This document shows positions 36,164 to 45,767 of a stretch of DNA of 64,000 nucleotides, in pieces. Position numbers and translations under genes: made by a program. The stretch's first letter is position 1, and each line of letters begins with the position of its first letter. The DNA is from an uncultured Desulfobacter sp. (lineage in GTDB: Bacteria > Desulfobacterota > Desulfobacteria > Desulfobacterales > Desulfobacteraceae): assembly GCF_963666145.1 (NCBI RefSeq), contig NZ_OY762614.1, forward strand, positions 1,416,501 through 1,480,500, written 5' to 3'. The notes under the pieces are model-generated. The model made no database searches. It was not told where the DNA came from and saw nothing but the letters and a program-made list of their open reading frames with translations.

Positions 36164-38110
36164 ATGCCACAACGCTTATGGGCCCCTGCCACCGGACGTC
36201 GGACAAGCTCAAATATGTATCGGTTTATGAAGCGGTTAAACCGTTCCCGGGGCTTATCTCTTGAAAGATATCAGGATCTGTACACCTGGTCGGTGAATCA
36301 TATTCCAGAGTTCTGGGAAGAAGTGTGGAAAGAGACAGGGATTCATTATTCAAAATCTTACACTCGGGTGGTGGATGATGAGGATAAAATGCCCGGGGCC
36401 CGGTGGTTTGAAGGTGCACGGCTGAACTTTGCCGAGAACCTACTCAGGTACCGGGACAGTCATACAGCGCTGATTTTTCGCGGTGAGGATAAAATCCGGC
36501 GGACACTGAGCTATGCAGATCTTTACCAACAGACCGCATCGGTGGCAGCCGCGCTGAGACAGATGGGGGTGGTCCCCGGTGACCGGGTGGCAGGCTTCAT
36601 GCCCAACATGCCTGAAACCATTATTTTCATGCTGGCGGCGGCCAGCATCGGCGCGGTGTGGTCTTCCTGCTCTCCGGACTTTGGCATCAAGGGGGTTCTG
36701 GACCGGTTCGGACAGATTCAGCCCAAAGTCCTGGTGGCCGCTGACGGCTATTTTTTCAAGGGCAAATCGTTGTCATGCCTGGCACGACTTTCCAGTATCA
36801 TGTCACAGATCCCGAGCATTAAAACGCTGGTGGTGGTGCCCTATCTCAGTGAGTCTCCGGATATTTCCGGGGTGCCCAAAGCCGTACGCTACGATGATTT
36901 CGGAGTTAAGCATCCCGACATGCGGTTTGAACAGCTTGCCTTTGACCATCCCCTTTACATCATGTTCTCCTCGGGCACCACCGGGCTCCCCAAATGTATG
37001 GTGCAAAGTGCCGGAGGTGTGCTGATCCAGCAGATGAAAGAATTGATGCTGCACACCGACCTGAAACGAAATGATATCCTGTTCTATTTTACCACCTGCG
37101 GATGGATGATGTGGAACTGGCTGACCTGCGGCCTTTCCCTGGGCGCCACCCTGGTTCTTTTCGACGGCAGCCCGTTTCATCCAAACCCCGACGCCCTGTG
37201 GCGCATAGCCGAAGCGGAAAAAATCACCATTTTCGGCACATCTCCCGGGTATATCGCGGCACTGCGAAATAGCGGGGTTGATCCGGGCCTGGGATTCGAC
37301 CTGTCCAGCCTGCGCACCCTGTTGTCCACCGGTTCTGTTTTATCAGCCGAAGACTTTGCCTTCATTTATGAAAAAATAAAGAATGATCTGCAGCTCTCTT
37401 CCATCTCCGGCGGCTCGGACCTGAACGGCTGCTTTGCCCTGGGCAATCCCCTGGACCCCGTAAACGCAGGAGAACTCCAGTGTATCGGCTTGGGAATGAA
37501 GGTCGCGGCTTACGATCCAAACGGAATATCCAAAATAGGCAAAAAGGGGGAACTGGTCTGCGAAAAGGCCTTTCCATCCATGCCGCTGATGTTCTGGGGA
37601 GACGAAGACGGGTCCCGTTATCAATCGGCTTATTTTGATCAATATCCGGGTGTCTGGACCCATGGGGACTTCATTGAAATTACCGAACAGGGTGGCGTGA
37701 TCATTTACGGCCGGTCTGATGCGACGTTGAATCCGGGCGGGGTGCGCATCGGCACAGCGGAAATATACCGATGCCTTGAACAGATGCCGGCAATTGAGGA
37801 TGCGGTGGTGGTGGGTCAGGATTGGAAAAATGATGTGCGGGTGATTCTGTTTGTCAAACTGGTTGACGGTGTATCATTGACGGATGCGCTCGCCGATAAC
37901 ATCTGTGCACAAATCCGCAGCAACGTCTCGCCCAGACATGTGCCGTCCAAAATTCTGCCCGTACCGGATATTCCCTATACCCTGAACATGAAAAAGGTGG
38001 AGCTCGCTGTACGGGATATCATCCACGGCCGCCCGGTAAAAAACACAGACGCCTTGAAAAATCCGGAGGCCCTGAACTTCTTTAAAGCCCGCCCCGAATT
38101 AACCGAATAG
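36164..38110 (+). CDS. Acetoacetyl-CoA synthetase
   Basis: This 648-residue member of the acyl-CoA synthetase superfamily should activate acetoacetate (or a related short acid) with ATP and CoA. The adenylate motif FSSGTTGLPK is at about residues 269-278, GRSDATLNPGGVRIGTAEIY at about 510-530, and the catalytic-lysine region YTLNMKKVELAV near 610. The N-terminal LWAPATGRR and WFEGARLNFAENLL segments are typical of AacS and distinguish it from acetyl-CoA synthetase. GGAGAA (36149-36154) supports the ATG at 36164. In a sulfate reducer it may feed ketone bodies or polyester breakdown products into acetyl-CoA oxidation; no partner gene is adjacent. Confidence 0.92.
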   Translation: MPQRLWAPATGRRTSSNMYRFMKRLNRSRGLSLERYQDLYTWSVNHIPEFWEEVWKETGIHYSKSYTRVVDDEDKMPGARWFEGARLNFAENLLRYRDSHTALIFRGEDKIRRTLSYADLYQQTASVAAALRQMGVVPGDRVAGFMPNMPETIIFMLAAASIGAVWSSCSPDFGIKGVLDRFGQIQPKVLVAADGYFFKGKSLSCLARLSSIMSQIPSIKTLVVVPYLSESPDISGVPKAVRYDDFGVKHPDMRFEQLAFDHPLYIMFSSGTTGLPKCMVQSAGGVLIQQMKELMLHTDLKRNDILFYFTTCGWMMWNWLTCGLSLGATLVLFDGSPFHPNPDALWRIAEAEKITIFGTSPGYIAALRNSGVDPGLGFDLSSLRTLLSTGSVLSAEDFAFIYEKIKNDLQLSSISGGSDLNGCFALGNPLDPVNAGELQCIGLGMKVAAYDPNGISKIGKKGELVCEKAFPSMPLMFWGDEDGSRYQSAYFDQYPGVWTHGDFIEITEQGGVIIYGRSDATLNPGGVRIGTAEIYRCLEQMPAIEDAVVVGQDWKNDVRVILFVKLVDGVSLTDALADNICAQIRSNVSPRHVPSKILPVPDIPYTLNMKKVELAVRDIIHGRPVKNTDALKNPEALNFFKARPELTE

Positions 38111-38125
38111 CAAACGCGAATCCGT

Positions 38126-38154
38126 ACAGGGTTCCTTTTACAAGGGAGCCCTGT
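38126..38154. terminator. Possible bidirectional terminator hairpin
   Basis: ACAGGG (38126-38131) pairs with CCCTGT (38149-38154), with CCTT/AAGG pairing inside. It lies between convergent genes. No T-run follows on either side, so termination is uncertain. Confidence 0.35.
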
Positions 38155-38188
38155 CATACGATCGGCCATACGGCTTACAGACGAAACC

Positions 38189-38539
38189 CTAAAAATTAAA
38201 GACCTTTGCCTCGGCTGCCATATCAATTAAATGGGGACCGCCGTCCAACTGCATATTGGTAAAGAAACCGGCTTCGTCAAGACCGCGGTTTTTCGCACAC
38301 GGGGTACAGATACCTGTGGTAACCTCATTTTCCACAAGATAAGGCAAGTAATCGGCCGGGCAGTCGCCCGTGTCGGTTTTGATGCTCAGATCCCTGTCCT
38401 TATTGGCCCACATAACGCCACCGTCAATGAAAAACATATCCACATGATGCCCCTTTGAATGCGCGATTTTGGCAAACTGGAAACATCTTGTGGCGGACTC
38501 ATTATTATCCTTGCTGAGTACAAACAAAAAATTAGCCAT
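38189..38539 (-). CDS. DsrE/DsrF-like family protein
   Basis: This 116-residue protein has the DsrE-type alpha/beta pattern. FLFVLSKDNNESATRCFQFAKIA is the first strand and helix, VDMFFIDGGVMWANKD the second, and a late ICTPCAKNRGLD loop carries two cysteines where sulfur-relay proteins place their reactive Cys. It probably handles sulfane sulfur or acts as a small redox regulator in the cytoplasm. Single-gene DsrE proteins of this type are common in sulfate reducers outside the dsr operon. AGGAGAAAAG upstream gives a strong ribosome binding site. It is convergent with the acetoacetyl-CoA synthetase gene. Confidence 0.85.
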   Translation of the reverse strand: MANFLFVLSKDNNESATRCFQFAKIAHSKGHHVDMFFIDGGVMWANKDRDLSIKTDTGDCPADYLPYLVENEVTTGICTPCAKNRGLDEAGFFTNMQLDGGPHLIDMAAEAKVFNF

Positions 38540-38747
38540 GATCTTTTCTCCTGTATCCGTGCGTTAAAATTTATTTGCCTGTCTTTATAAACGCCCGGCG
38601 ACTTTTTTTGTCAAGGTTTTTAAGTGTTCTGGTTGACATTTAAAGGGCCTTCATCCTATACAGATATTGATGGTGTCCAAATATGTTTAAAATATGGAAA
38701 AATATTAAAGACTTTAAAGATACGATAGGTTAAAGACCCCTTTGAGT

Positions 38748-40733
38748 ATGAGACCTGAACAAATTCTTGTTGTTGATGATGAACGGCGAATTGTCGACAG
38801 CATTGCTAAATGCCTGACCGGAGAAGGGTTTCGTGTCTTTTGTGCGAATGACGGCCTGCAGGCGGTCGCCATGTTCGAGACACGAAAATATGACTTGGTG
38901 TTAATGGATATTTCCATGCCGGGCATGGATGGATTTGAAGCCATGGCCAGGATGCTTGAGATGAATCCCGAAGTACTTGTCATTATCATGACCGGATTCG
39001 CCTCCGTAGGGTCTGCGGTCTCTGCCCTTAGACAGGGGGCCTGGGATTACCTGAAAAAACCCTTTGAATTTGCTGAATTGATTAAAACTGTTAAGAACGG
39101 CATTGCCCAGCGGCATCTGATTGCTGAAAAAAAATTTTACGCGGCCCGGCTTGAGGCCTCTGAAAAAAAATATCAGTGCATGGTTGATAATTCACCCGAT
39201 CTGATTTTCACCCTGGACGGCAACTTTTGTATCTCTTTTGCCAATAAACAGTTTGAGCCCCTTCTGGGGTATTTGCCCCAGGACCTGAAAGGCAAACCCT
39301 TTGACGAAATTCTCCACAAGGATGACCGCGGTAAACTGTCCCGGCTGTTCCAGGTTAGCGGCCCACCCACCCAGACCCTGTCTCCGGGATGCAGCATTGC
39401 CTTGAACCTGCGTTTCAAAAAAGCCGGGGCCGAGGAAAACAAATACGATCCTTACGCCGCCTTTGCATCCATGGAGATGAAGGCTTCGGTGTTCATTCCA
39501 CCGGATATGGAATCTGCACATGATTTCCAGGGTATCTATGCCGTGGCCAGGGATGTCACCGATCGTATACGGCTTGAGGCCCAGCTTCGCCAGGCCCAGA
39601 AAATGGAAGCCATCGGCACATTTGCCAGCGGCATTGCCCATGATTTTAATAATATTCTTATGGGTATACAGGGATATGCCTCCCTGGTTAAAATCGGGTT
39701 TCACCACGACTCGGAGGAATACAAACGGCTGGCCAATATTGACGAGTATGTTCACAACGGTGCTGAAATGACCCGCCAACTTCTGGATTTTTCCCGTAAA
39801 AACAGTCGGCAGGCCGCCACTACAACCCTGAACATCAATTATATGCTGAAAACCTCAGCCAAAATGTTCGCCCGAACTAGAAAAGATATCGTCATCCGCC
39901 AGGAACTGGATAAGGATCTTTGGCCCATCCTGGTGGATGAAATTCAGATCAATCAGGTGCTGATGAACCTGTTTGTCAATGCGTGGCATGCCATGCCCAG
40001 GGGCGGCCGGATCATGGTCAAATCCCAAAATGTTGTCATAGAAAACGAGCAGGCACAAAAGCTCGGTCTTGAGCAGGCCGGAGATTATATCAAGGTCTAT
40101 GTGGCAGACACCGGTACGGGCATGGACAAAGAGACCCTTTCCCGCATATTTGATCCTTTTTTTACAACCAAAACCCGGGGACAAGGAACCGGTCTGGGGC
40201 TTTCCACAGCATACGGCATCATCAAAGCCCACAAGGGCGCGTTTCAGGTCAAAAGCTCTCCGGGCAAGGGCAGTATATTCATGTTCTTTCTGCCCGCCGA
40301 AAAGGACCGGGCGCCCAAAGGTAATTTCCTGCCTTCGGCGGACAACAAAAGCCGGCTTATTTCGGGCAAGGGCCGGGTGCTGTTGGTGGATGATGAAAAA
40401 GAGGTGATCGAAGTCTGCAAAGAGATGCTCGAAGCCCTTGGTTACGAGGTGCTTGTGGCCGCAGCCGGAGCCCAGGCCGTCTCCGTGGTTAAAAATGATG
40501 TTAAGGGCATTGATCTAATGATTTTAGATGTGGTTATGCCCGGTATGGACGGGGTTCAGACCTATGATGCCGTGCGTCATCTAAAGCCGGACCTCCGGGT
40601 GCTGGTCTGCTCCGGGCTTGCGCCCAAAGAAGATATCCGGCAGATGATCGACAACGGGTGCAGGGACTTTTTATTGAAACCCTTTGACATTGCCAAGCTG
40701 TCCGAAAAAATTGAATCGGTTTTTAGTGCGTAA
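38748..40733 (+). CDS. Hybrid histidine kinase with receivers at both ends
   Basis: About 661 residues, with no membrane segment, so cytoplasmic. The N-terminal receiver (about 4-120) has the acceptor D in LVLMDISMPG and Lys in YLKKPFEF. A PAS domain follows (about 140-275), then HisKA with H-box GIAHDFNN (about 300), and HATPase with DTGTGMD (N/G1 box) and GTGLGLSTAYG (G2 box). A second receiver is at about 540-660 (acceptor D in LMILDVVMPG). ATG at 38748 is used; a TTG two codons earlier is possible. The ribosome binding site is weak. The metallo-beta-lactamase-fold gene starts 27 bases after the stop and may be cotranscribed. The output partner is unknown. Confidence 0.9.
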   Translation: MRPEQILVVDDERRIVDSIAKCLTGEGFRVFCANDGLQAVAMFETRKYDLVLMDISMPGMDGFEAMARMLEMNPEVLVIIMTGFASVGSAVSALRQGAWDYLKKPFEFAELIKTVKNGIAQRHLIAEKKFYAARLEASEKKYQCMVDNSPDLIFTLDGNFCISFANKQFEPLLGYLPQDLKGKPFDEILHKDDRGKLSRLFQVSGPPTQTLSPGCSIALNLRFKKAGAEENKYDPYAAFASMEMKASVFIPPDMESAHDFQGIYAVARDVTDRIRLEAQLRQAQKMEAIGTFASGIAHDFNNILMGIQGYASLVKIGFHHDSEEYKRLANIDEYVHNGAEMTRQLLDFSRKNSRQAATTTLNINYMLKTSAKMFARTRKDIVIRQELDKDLWPILVDEIQINQVLMNLFVNAWHAMPRGGRIMVKSQNVVIENEQAQKLGLEQAGDYIKVYVADTGTGMDKETLSRIFDPFFTTKTRGQGTGLGLSTAYGIIKAHKGAFQVKSSPGKGSIFMFFLPAEKDRAPKGNFLPSADNKSRLISGKGRVLLVDDEKEVIEVCKEMLEALGYEVLVAAAGAQAVSVVKNDVKGIDLMILDVVMPGMDGVQTYDAVRHLKPDLRVLVCSGLAPKEDIRQMIDNGCRDFLLKPFDIAKLSEKIESVFSA

Positions 40734-40760
40734 AAACGCGCCTTTATCTTGAGGAAAACA

Positions 40761-41507
40761 ATGACCTATACCATCCACCCCGTTGCCATGGGAACCAAAG
40801 TATTCGATAAAAGCATGATGACCTACCAATATGGGCAGGGGCAAACCTACACCATTCCGATTTACTGCTGGCTCATCAAGGGCGGAGAGAAAAATATCCT
40901 GGTGGACACCGGCGAAATGAACCCCATTCAGTCGAAACAAAGGGAAGAAGCCATTAACGGAAAGATCTATACCTTTGAACAGGGGTTAAAAAAACACGGG
41001 CTTGCGCCTGAAGACATTGATATCGTCATCCATACCCACCTGCACAATGACCATTGCGAAAATGACTACAAGTGTGAAAACGCCACATTTTATGTGCATG
41101 AGCAGGAGCTTGAATCCATTCACAACCCGCACCCCTTGGATTATCGGTATCTGGAAGATTACATCGAGGATGTGGAGGAGAACGGACAAATCAAAATCAT
41201 CAAAGCGGATATGTCCATCGTTGACGGCATCCGTGTAAAACATACCCCGGTCCACACCAAAGGGGGGCTTACGGTGTTTATTGATACGCCAAAGGGCAAG
41301 GCGGCCATCACCGGGTTTTGCATCATTGAAGAGAACTACAATCCACCGCCGGAAATCAAAGGCATGGAAATGGACGTCATCCCGCCGGGCACCCATGTGG
41401 ATGTCTACCAGGCCTATGATATCATGGTTCAGGTAAAAAGAGAGGCCGACTTTCTGATCCCGTTGCATGAACCGCGGTTTGCCTGCGGCGAGCCCATCGG
41501 CGTCTAA
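40761..41507 (+). CDS. Metallo-beta-lactamase-fold hydrolase, AHL-lactonase-like
   Basis: This 248-residue protein has the HxHxDH zinc motif (THLHNDH, residues 92-98), a third-ligand histidine in KHTPVHTKGG and a C-terminal PLHEPRF histidine. The usual metal-bridging Asp after AITG is not seen: the segment reads ITGFCIIEEN, where related enzymes have GD. Several deltaproteobacterial members share this trait as far as I recall, so the dinuclear centre may be altered. Family members are called N-acyl homoserine lactonase-like, but a real lactonase role is unproven. GAGG (40751-40754) supports ATG at 40761. It follows a hybrid kinase gene by 27 bases. Confidence 0.85.
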   Translation: MTYTIHPVAMGTKVFDKSMMTYQYGQGQTYTIPIYCWLIKGGEKNILVDTGEMNPIQSKQREEAINGKIYTFEQGLKKHGLAPEDIDIVIHTHLHNDHCENDYKCENATFYVHEQELESIHNPHPLDYRYLEDYIEDVEENGQIKIIKADMSIVDGIRVKHTPVHTKGGLTVFIDTPKGKAAITGFCIIEENYNPPPEIKGMEMDVIPPGTHVDVYQAYDIMVQVKREADFLIPLHEPRFACGEPIGV

Positions 41508-41611
41508 ATATTACGAACTTGACGGGCACAACAGTCATCGTCAACTTTGAAATCATAAGGTCATTTTTGCCAAATTCATAAATATTTCGATTTTCAGACA
41601 GGAGAAATAAC

Positions 41612-42697
41612 ATGAATACCCCGACAATAAAAGACCGTGCAGCCGGAGCCATCATGGGTGCATTCATCGGGGATGCCCTGGCGTTAGGTCCCCATTGGTA
41701 CTATGACCTGACGGACCTTCGTCGGGATTATGGCAATTGGATCGACGGATATACAGATCCCATGCCGGGCCGTTATCATGACGGCCTGAAAGCAGGACAA
41801 CTCTCCCAGGCCGGTTTTATCCTCTCTTTGATGGTGCAATCCCTGGTTGAAAACAATGGGTACAGCCAGGACGATTTCTGCAGACGCATGGACGAGGATC
41901 TTTTTCCCCTGCTTGACGGCACGCCGGTGTCAGGCCCTGGTAACTACACCAGTCAATCCATCCGCGACGCCTGGCGAAAACGGGTTCAGCAGGGTCTTCC
42001 ATGGGGAGAGACCGGCGGTCATGCCGACACCACCGAAGCCATCGAACGAACCCTTGCCATTGCAGTACGGTATGCGTTTGAGCCGGCCCGGCTGGCCACA
42101 GCCATTGCCAAAAACACGCTGTTGACCCAAATGGACGACACCGTGGTATCCATGACAGTGGCGTTCGGGGCGGTGTTAGGCCTTCTGGTCCAGGGGAACA
42201 GGCTGGATGAAAATATTTCGGATAAACTGATGAAACTTGTGAAGAGCGGCGAACTGCCCTTTCATGCGGTGACCCGGGATGATCTGCAGCCACCCAGACC
42301 CGGTGATCCAGACCCGCCCCGGGCAGGACGTTTTGCCTCGCCGGATGCCCTACTCTCCCCCGCATACATGGCAGCGGCGGCGGCCGATCCGGATATCCGC
42401 ATTGAACCGGCCTGGAAGGTCTCCATCGTGTATGGCATGCCCTGCGCCATTTACCACCAGCTGCCTGCGGCATATTACCTTGCCGCGCGCTTTCATGACG
42501 ATTTTGAATCTGCGGTGCTCCATGCGGTAAACGGCGGTGGTCAGAACCAGGTCAGAGCTATTCTCACCGGCGCTTTGACCGGGGCGCAGGTTGGGCTGAG
42601 TAAAATTCCCACTCGGTTCCTCGACGGCCTTGACCAGGCGGATACGCTTCTACAACTGGCGGAATCCCTGGCTCAGTCGGCTCAGCCGAAATATTAG
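41612..42697 (+). CDS. ADP-ribosylglycohydrolase family protein
   Basis: This 361-residue all-helical cytoplasmic protein removes ADP-ribose from modified targets or hydrolyses related nucleotides. The N-terminal RAAGAIMGAFIGDALALG helix and the later QMDDTVVSM segment carry the Asp and Thr residues that bind the two magnesium ions in this family. HADTTEAIERTLAIAV in the middle also fits. GGAGAA (41601-41606) supports the ATG. No DraT-like ADP-ribosyltransferase or nitrogenase gene is nearby, so it is not an obvious DraG. The target is unknown. Confidence 0.88.
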   Translation: MNTPTIKDRAAGAIMGAFIGDALALGPHWYYDLTDLRRDYGNWIDGYTDPMPGRYHDGLKAGQLSQAGFILSLMVQSLVENNGYSQDDFCRRMDEDLFPLLDGTPVSGPGNYTSQSIRDAWRKRVQQGLPWGETGGHADTTEAIERTLAIAVRYAFEPARLATAIAKNTLLTQMDDTVVSMTVAFGAVLGLLVQGNRLDENISDKLMKLVKSGELPFHAVTRDDLQPPRPGDPDPPRAGRFASPDALLSPAYMAAAAADPDIRIEPAWKVSIVYGMPCAIYHQLPAAYYLAARFHDDFESAVLHAVNGGGQNQVRAILTGALTGAQVGLSKIPTRFLDGLDQADTLLQLAESLAQSAQPKY

Positions 42698-42885
42698 TTT
42701 CCGGTGGAAAAAAATGTACACACAACACCCATTTTGGCATCAGCTGTTTTTCAAATAATTCAAGATAACAAGGGTCACATCTTCGCATAGCACCATCTAT
42801 CATTGCCCAAGGCCAATATTTCAAAAGCCATCTGTGAAACCCCAAGCAACAGATTTCATACGGGTGAAAACAGCATTTTTAGGTT

Positions 42886-42901
42886 GCCAGAACGGTCTGG
42901 C
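42886..42901. promoter_or_regulatory. Palindrome upstream of the rubredoxin fusion gene
   Basis: GCCAGA-N4-TCTGGC is a perfect inverted repeat 85 bases before the start at 42986. It could be a repressor site; no cognate regulator is adjacent. Confidence 0.35.
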
Positions 42902-42985
42902 ATATGCAATACACGTATGGTGAAATAGATTAAAGTAAAAAATTAAAATAAATCATAACACACTAAACCGTTAAGGAGGAAATCA

Positions 42986-43624
42986 ATGAAAAAATGGCAA
43001 TGTTCTGTATGTAAATACGTTCATACTGGTGAGGAGCCCCCTGAGAAGTGTCCGGTGTGCGGTGTCGGCGCTGAAAAATTTGTGCTGCTTGAAGAAGAAA
43101 ATACAGCCCCTGAAACAGAAACCGCAGCACCGGCAGCCGAGGCTGATGCCACTGAAGAATCGTCTTCAGGAAAATTTGAAATTGCCAATTACTATTTGGA
43201 CCAGGCAGCGGATCTTATGGTTAAGCACCATGCACACCCCATGTCGGTTCATTTGCCCAACGGGGTCATCCCGGTAATTACAATTCTTATCATTCTTTCC
43301 TGGTTTTCCGGTTCGGAAATCATGTTAAAGGCCAGCTTTATCAATCTGATATTTGTGCTGCTTTCCCTTCCCGTAGTGGGACTGACAGGCTTTCTTGAAT
43401 GGCGGGGAAAATATAATCAGGCCCAGACCAAGATATTTAAAACAAAAATCGCGGCTGCAGCTGTAGCCACGACCTGCTGCATCGTCTCCCTTATCTGGTA
43501 TCTAATTAATCCTGCAGTGCTGGAATCTTCCGTTGCCTGGCTGTTCGTTCTGGTCAACGTACTGATGCTTGCCGGAGCCGGCGTGGCCGGACACATCGGC
43601 GGAAAGCTGGTTTTCAAAGAATAA
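42986..43624 (+). CDS. Rubredoxin-type domain fused to a DUF2231-like membrane domain
   Basis: This 212-residue protein has an N-terminal rubredoxin-like iron site (about 1-35) with CSVCKY and CPVCGVG, both CX2C. An acidic, Ala- and Glu-rich linker follows (about 37-65). The C-terminal part (about 85-210) contains four membrane helices and the HPMSVHLPNGVIPV segment with conserved histidines, like DUF2231 proteins that may bind haem. It should pass electrons between the cytoplasm and the membrane. AAGGAGGAAA (42973-42982) is a strong ribosome binding site. A terminator follows, so it is a single-gene unit. The DUF2231 label is by eye. Confidence 0.85.
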   Translation: MKKWQCSVCKYVHTGEEPPEKCPVCGVGAEKFVLLEEENTAPETETAAPAAEADATEESSSGKFEIANYYLDQAADLMVKHHAHPMSVHLPNGVIPVITILIILSWFSGSEIMLKASFINLIFVLLSLPVVGLTGFLEWRGKYNQAQTKIFKTKIAAAAVATTCCIVSLIWYLINPAVLESSVAWLFVLVNVLMLAGAGVAGHIGGKLVFKE

Positions 43625-43642
43625 CTACCGGTTAATGAATAT

Positions 43643-43687
43643 AAAACACCCGGGTATCCGGCAAACTGATTGCCTCCCGGGTGTTTT
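43643..43687 (+). terminator. Rho-independent terminator
   Basis: A perfect 12-base stem (AAAACACCCGGG at 43643-43654 with its complement at 43676-43687) ends in TTTT. It lies between convergent genes and may serve both strands. Confidence 0.85.
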
Positions 43688-43709
43688 CATTGCATCCTTC
43701 ATATCGCCT

Positions 43710-44615
43710 CTAAGATTTAAAAATCTGTGCCAATGCCCTGTCCACAGTATCATAATTAAACCTGAATCCGGCCGTTTCCAGAGCAGCAGGAAGCGCTCTC
43801 TGACTCTGCAGCAAGGAATCCCCGAGCTGGCCCATAAAAAGCCGTACAAAAAAAGCCGGAGCCGGCACAAAGGCAGGGCGGTGTAATGCCCGTCCAAGTT
43901 CCTTGGCGAATTCTTTTTGTCGGACGGGCACCGGCCCTGTGAAATTGTAGATACCCTGGGCCTTTTGTTCCATTAAAAAGAAGATGGCCCGGAGCAAATC
44001 TTCCAGATGAATCCATGGGAACCACTGCTCGCCTGAGCCCAAAGGCCCGCCTGCAAACATTTTGAAGGCCGGGGCCATCACCTCAAGGGCACCCCCGTCC
44101 GGACCGAGCACCACCCCGAATCTCATCACCGCCACGATTGCCCCCTTTGACGCGGCCCGCTGGGCCTGGGCTTCCCAGTCCCTACACACATGGGCCAGAA
44201 ATCCGGTACCGTACGATTGTGTCTCAGTCAAAGATGTATCACCCCGGTCACCGTAAGATCCCGCCGCAGAAGCATTGATCAGCTGCCCCTTAAAATCGTC
44301 GGGCATGGCGTCCACCAGGTGTTTTGTGGTGTGAATCCTGGAATCATAAATGGCTTTCTTATACGCCTTAGTCCAGGGCTTGAAGATATTTCGGCCGGCC
44401 AGGTTGACGATGACATCCGATTGCGCCACACGATCCTGCCACGGCCCAGGCAGCGAGGTATCCGCACTAGTCCATAAAAAATGTTCGTGGGCATCCGCCA
44501 TGGGATGGTGTTGCGAGGTACCGAGCCCATGGACCTGCCAACCCGCATCCAGATATTTCTGCGCAAGGGCCTGTCCCACAAAGCCTGATGCACCGGTGAT
44601 TAAAACCGTTTTCAT
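43710..44615 (-). CDS. TIGR01777 family epimerase / NAD(P)-binding protein
   Basis: This 301-residue protein is an extended short-chain dehydrogenase. The Rossmann motif TGASGFVGQAL is at residues 7-17, and VIVNLAGRNIFKPWTKAYKK plus SRIHTTKHLVDAM match the TIGR01777 (YfcH / SulA-like) family. The C-terminal part has QSQRALPAALETAGFRFNYDTVDRAL, its usual ending. Its substrate is unknown; homologues are linked to sugar epimerisation and cell-division phenotypes by name only. GGGAGGG lies upstream of the ATG. It stands alone and is divergent from the small membrane protein at 44864. Confidence 0.92.
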   Translation of the reverse strand: MKTVLITGASGFVGQALAQKYLDAGWQVHGLGTSQHHPMADAHEHFLWTSADTSLPGPWQDRVAQSDVIVNLAGRNIFKPWTKAYKKAIYDSRIHTTKHLVDAMPDDFKGQLINASAAGSYGDRGDTSLTETQSYGTGFLAHVCRDWEAQAQRAASKGAIVAVMRFGVVLGPDGGALEVMAPAFKMFAGGPLGSGEQWFPWIHLEDLLRAIFFLMEQKAQGIYNFTGPVPVRQKEFAKELGRALHRPAFVPAPAFFVRLFMGQLGDSLLQSQRALPAALETAGFRFNYDTVDRALAQIFKS

Positions 44616-44863
44616 GTGTTCCCTCCCTTTTAGTCCATTTTTAAAATTGAATTCTGTGAGTCATTATACAATTAAATTCACAATAAGAGAAATTTAAGCA
44701 CAATTTGAGCCAGTCCCACCGACAATGTTACTGTAACGCCATTTAACTTTTTTAAAAAAGGACTTGCATATCTCTTATTTAGTATTAATTTACCAGTAAG
44801 ACTAAATGAGGCAAGGCTAATCATTTGAGTCACAATCAAAACACACGATATCAGGAGACAGAT

Positions 44864-45079
44864 ATGAACGATAATAACTGCACATCAGAAAAACTTTCCA
44901 AATATTTCCTAGGTGGTCTGTTCATCATTTTTTCCCTCGGACTCATTGTGATTGGGTTCACATTCCTGCCGATTATCGGTTTTGTTTTGGCACTGCCGGT
45001 GCTGGCGCTCTCAATCTATCTGATTCGCACACGCATTAATGATCAGTGCGAACTTGAGTTTGATACCGATGTATCCTGA
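44864..45079 (+). CDS. Small two-helix membrane protein of unknown function
   Basis: This 71-residue protein has two adjoining hydrophobic helices (about 14-30 and 34-50) and a short acidic tail. ATG at 44864 is preferred over an upstream TTG at 44825 because AGGAG (44853-44857) precedes it. TTGCAT (44764) and TATTAA (44784-44789 region) may be its promoter. A strong terminator follows at 45180. I do not recognise a family. Confidence 0.6.
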   Translation: MNDNNCTSEKLSKYFLGGLFIIFSLGLIVIGFTFLPIIGFVLALPVLALSIYLIRTRINDQCELEFDTDVS

Positions 45080-45179
45080 CAACCCTTTGGATTCAGTTTG
45101 TTAATTCTTTACAAAGAGATACTACCAATAAGGGCTGTCTATCAGACGAAAGCGAATCATATAAAATAATAATCCACAC

Positions 45180-45229
45180 TGCCCGCCGTTTTCCGAAATA
45201 AAGATGTTAAGAAAACGGCGGGCATTTTT
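45180..45229 (+). terminator. Rho-independent terminator
   Basis: A perfect 14-base stem (45180-45193 with 45211-45224) around a 17-base loop is followed by TTTTT. Confidence 0.9.
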
Positions 45230-45360
45230 ATTGGTTTTTCCGTCGCCTGAAAGTCCAAGGGCGTCTTGCCTTGCACAAAGGGGGTGTTTATTGTACTCAT
45301 AAAGACTGAATTGCCCACTTGATAATTTTTTTAAACCGCTTTCATGATTGGATGACAAAT

Positions 45361-45705
45361 ATGGATACCTGCTCACAAAAATGCATCAACCCCGAGGCGG
45401 TAAAAAAAACACTGGAAACCATGCCGTCACCCGATACCATCCAGGGTCTTTCCCAGATATTCAAGGCCCTGGGAGATCCGTCCCGAATAAAAATAGTCAC
45501 AGCCCTTCTGGACCGGGAGCATTGCGTATGTGATCTTTCGGTACTTTGCGGCCAGAGCGAATCTGCCGTATCCCATCAACTTCGAATCCTGAGAACCCTT
45601 CGGATCGTCAAAAACCGGCGCCAGGGCAAAAGGATATATTATTCCCTGGACGACGATCACGTCCGCTCCCTGCTCCAGATGAGCATTGAGCACATCTGCC
45701 ACTGA
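45361..45705 (+). CDS. ArsR/SmtB-family metal-responsive repressor
   Basis: This 114-residue winged-helix protein should repress the adjacent permease gene until metal binds. An N-terminal MDTCSQKC adds cysteines, and HCVCDLS in helix 3 is the classic metal site of ArsR/CadC proteins. The recognition helix is QSESAVSHQLRILR. The C-terminal DDDHVRSLLQMSIEHICH carries the Asp and His residues of an alpha-5 type site, as in SmtB. ATG at 45361 is used; in-frame ATGs upstream (45352) are possible. A perfect 12-4-12 palindrome lies between it and the permease gene. Confidence 0.9.
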   Translation: MDTCSQKCINPEAVKKTLETMPSPDTIQGLSQIFKALGDPSRIKIVTALLDREHCVCDLSVLCGQSESAVSHQLRILRTLRIVKNRRQGKRIYYSLDDDHVRSLLQMSIEHICH

Positions 45706-45767
45706 CATCCAAGCCCTTCATTCTATTCTATAAAAACTTGAATTTGCCTTATCGTTATTTTTTTCTT

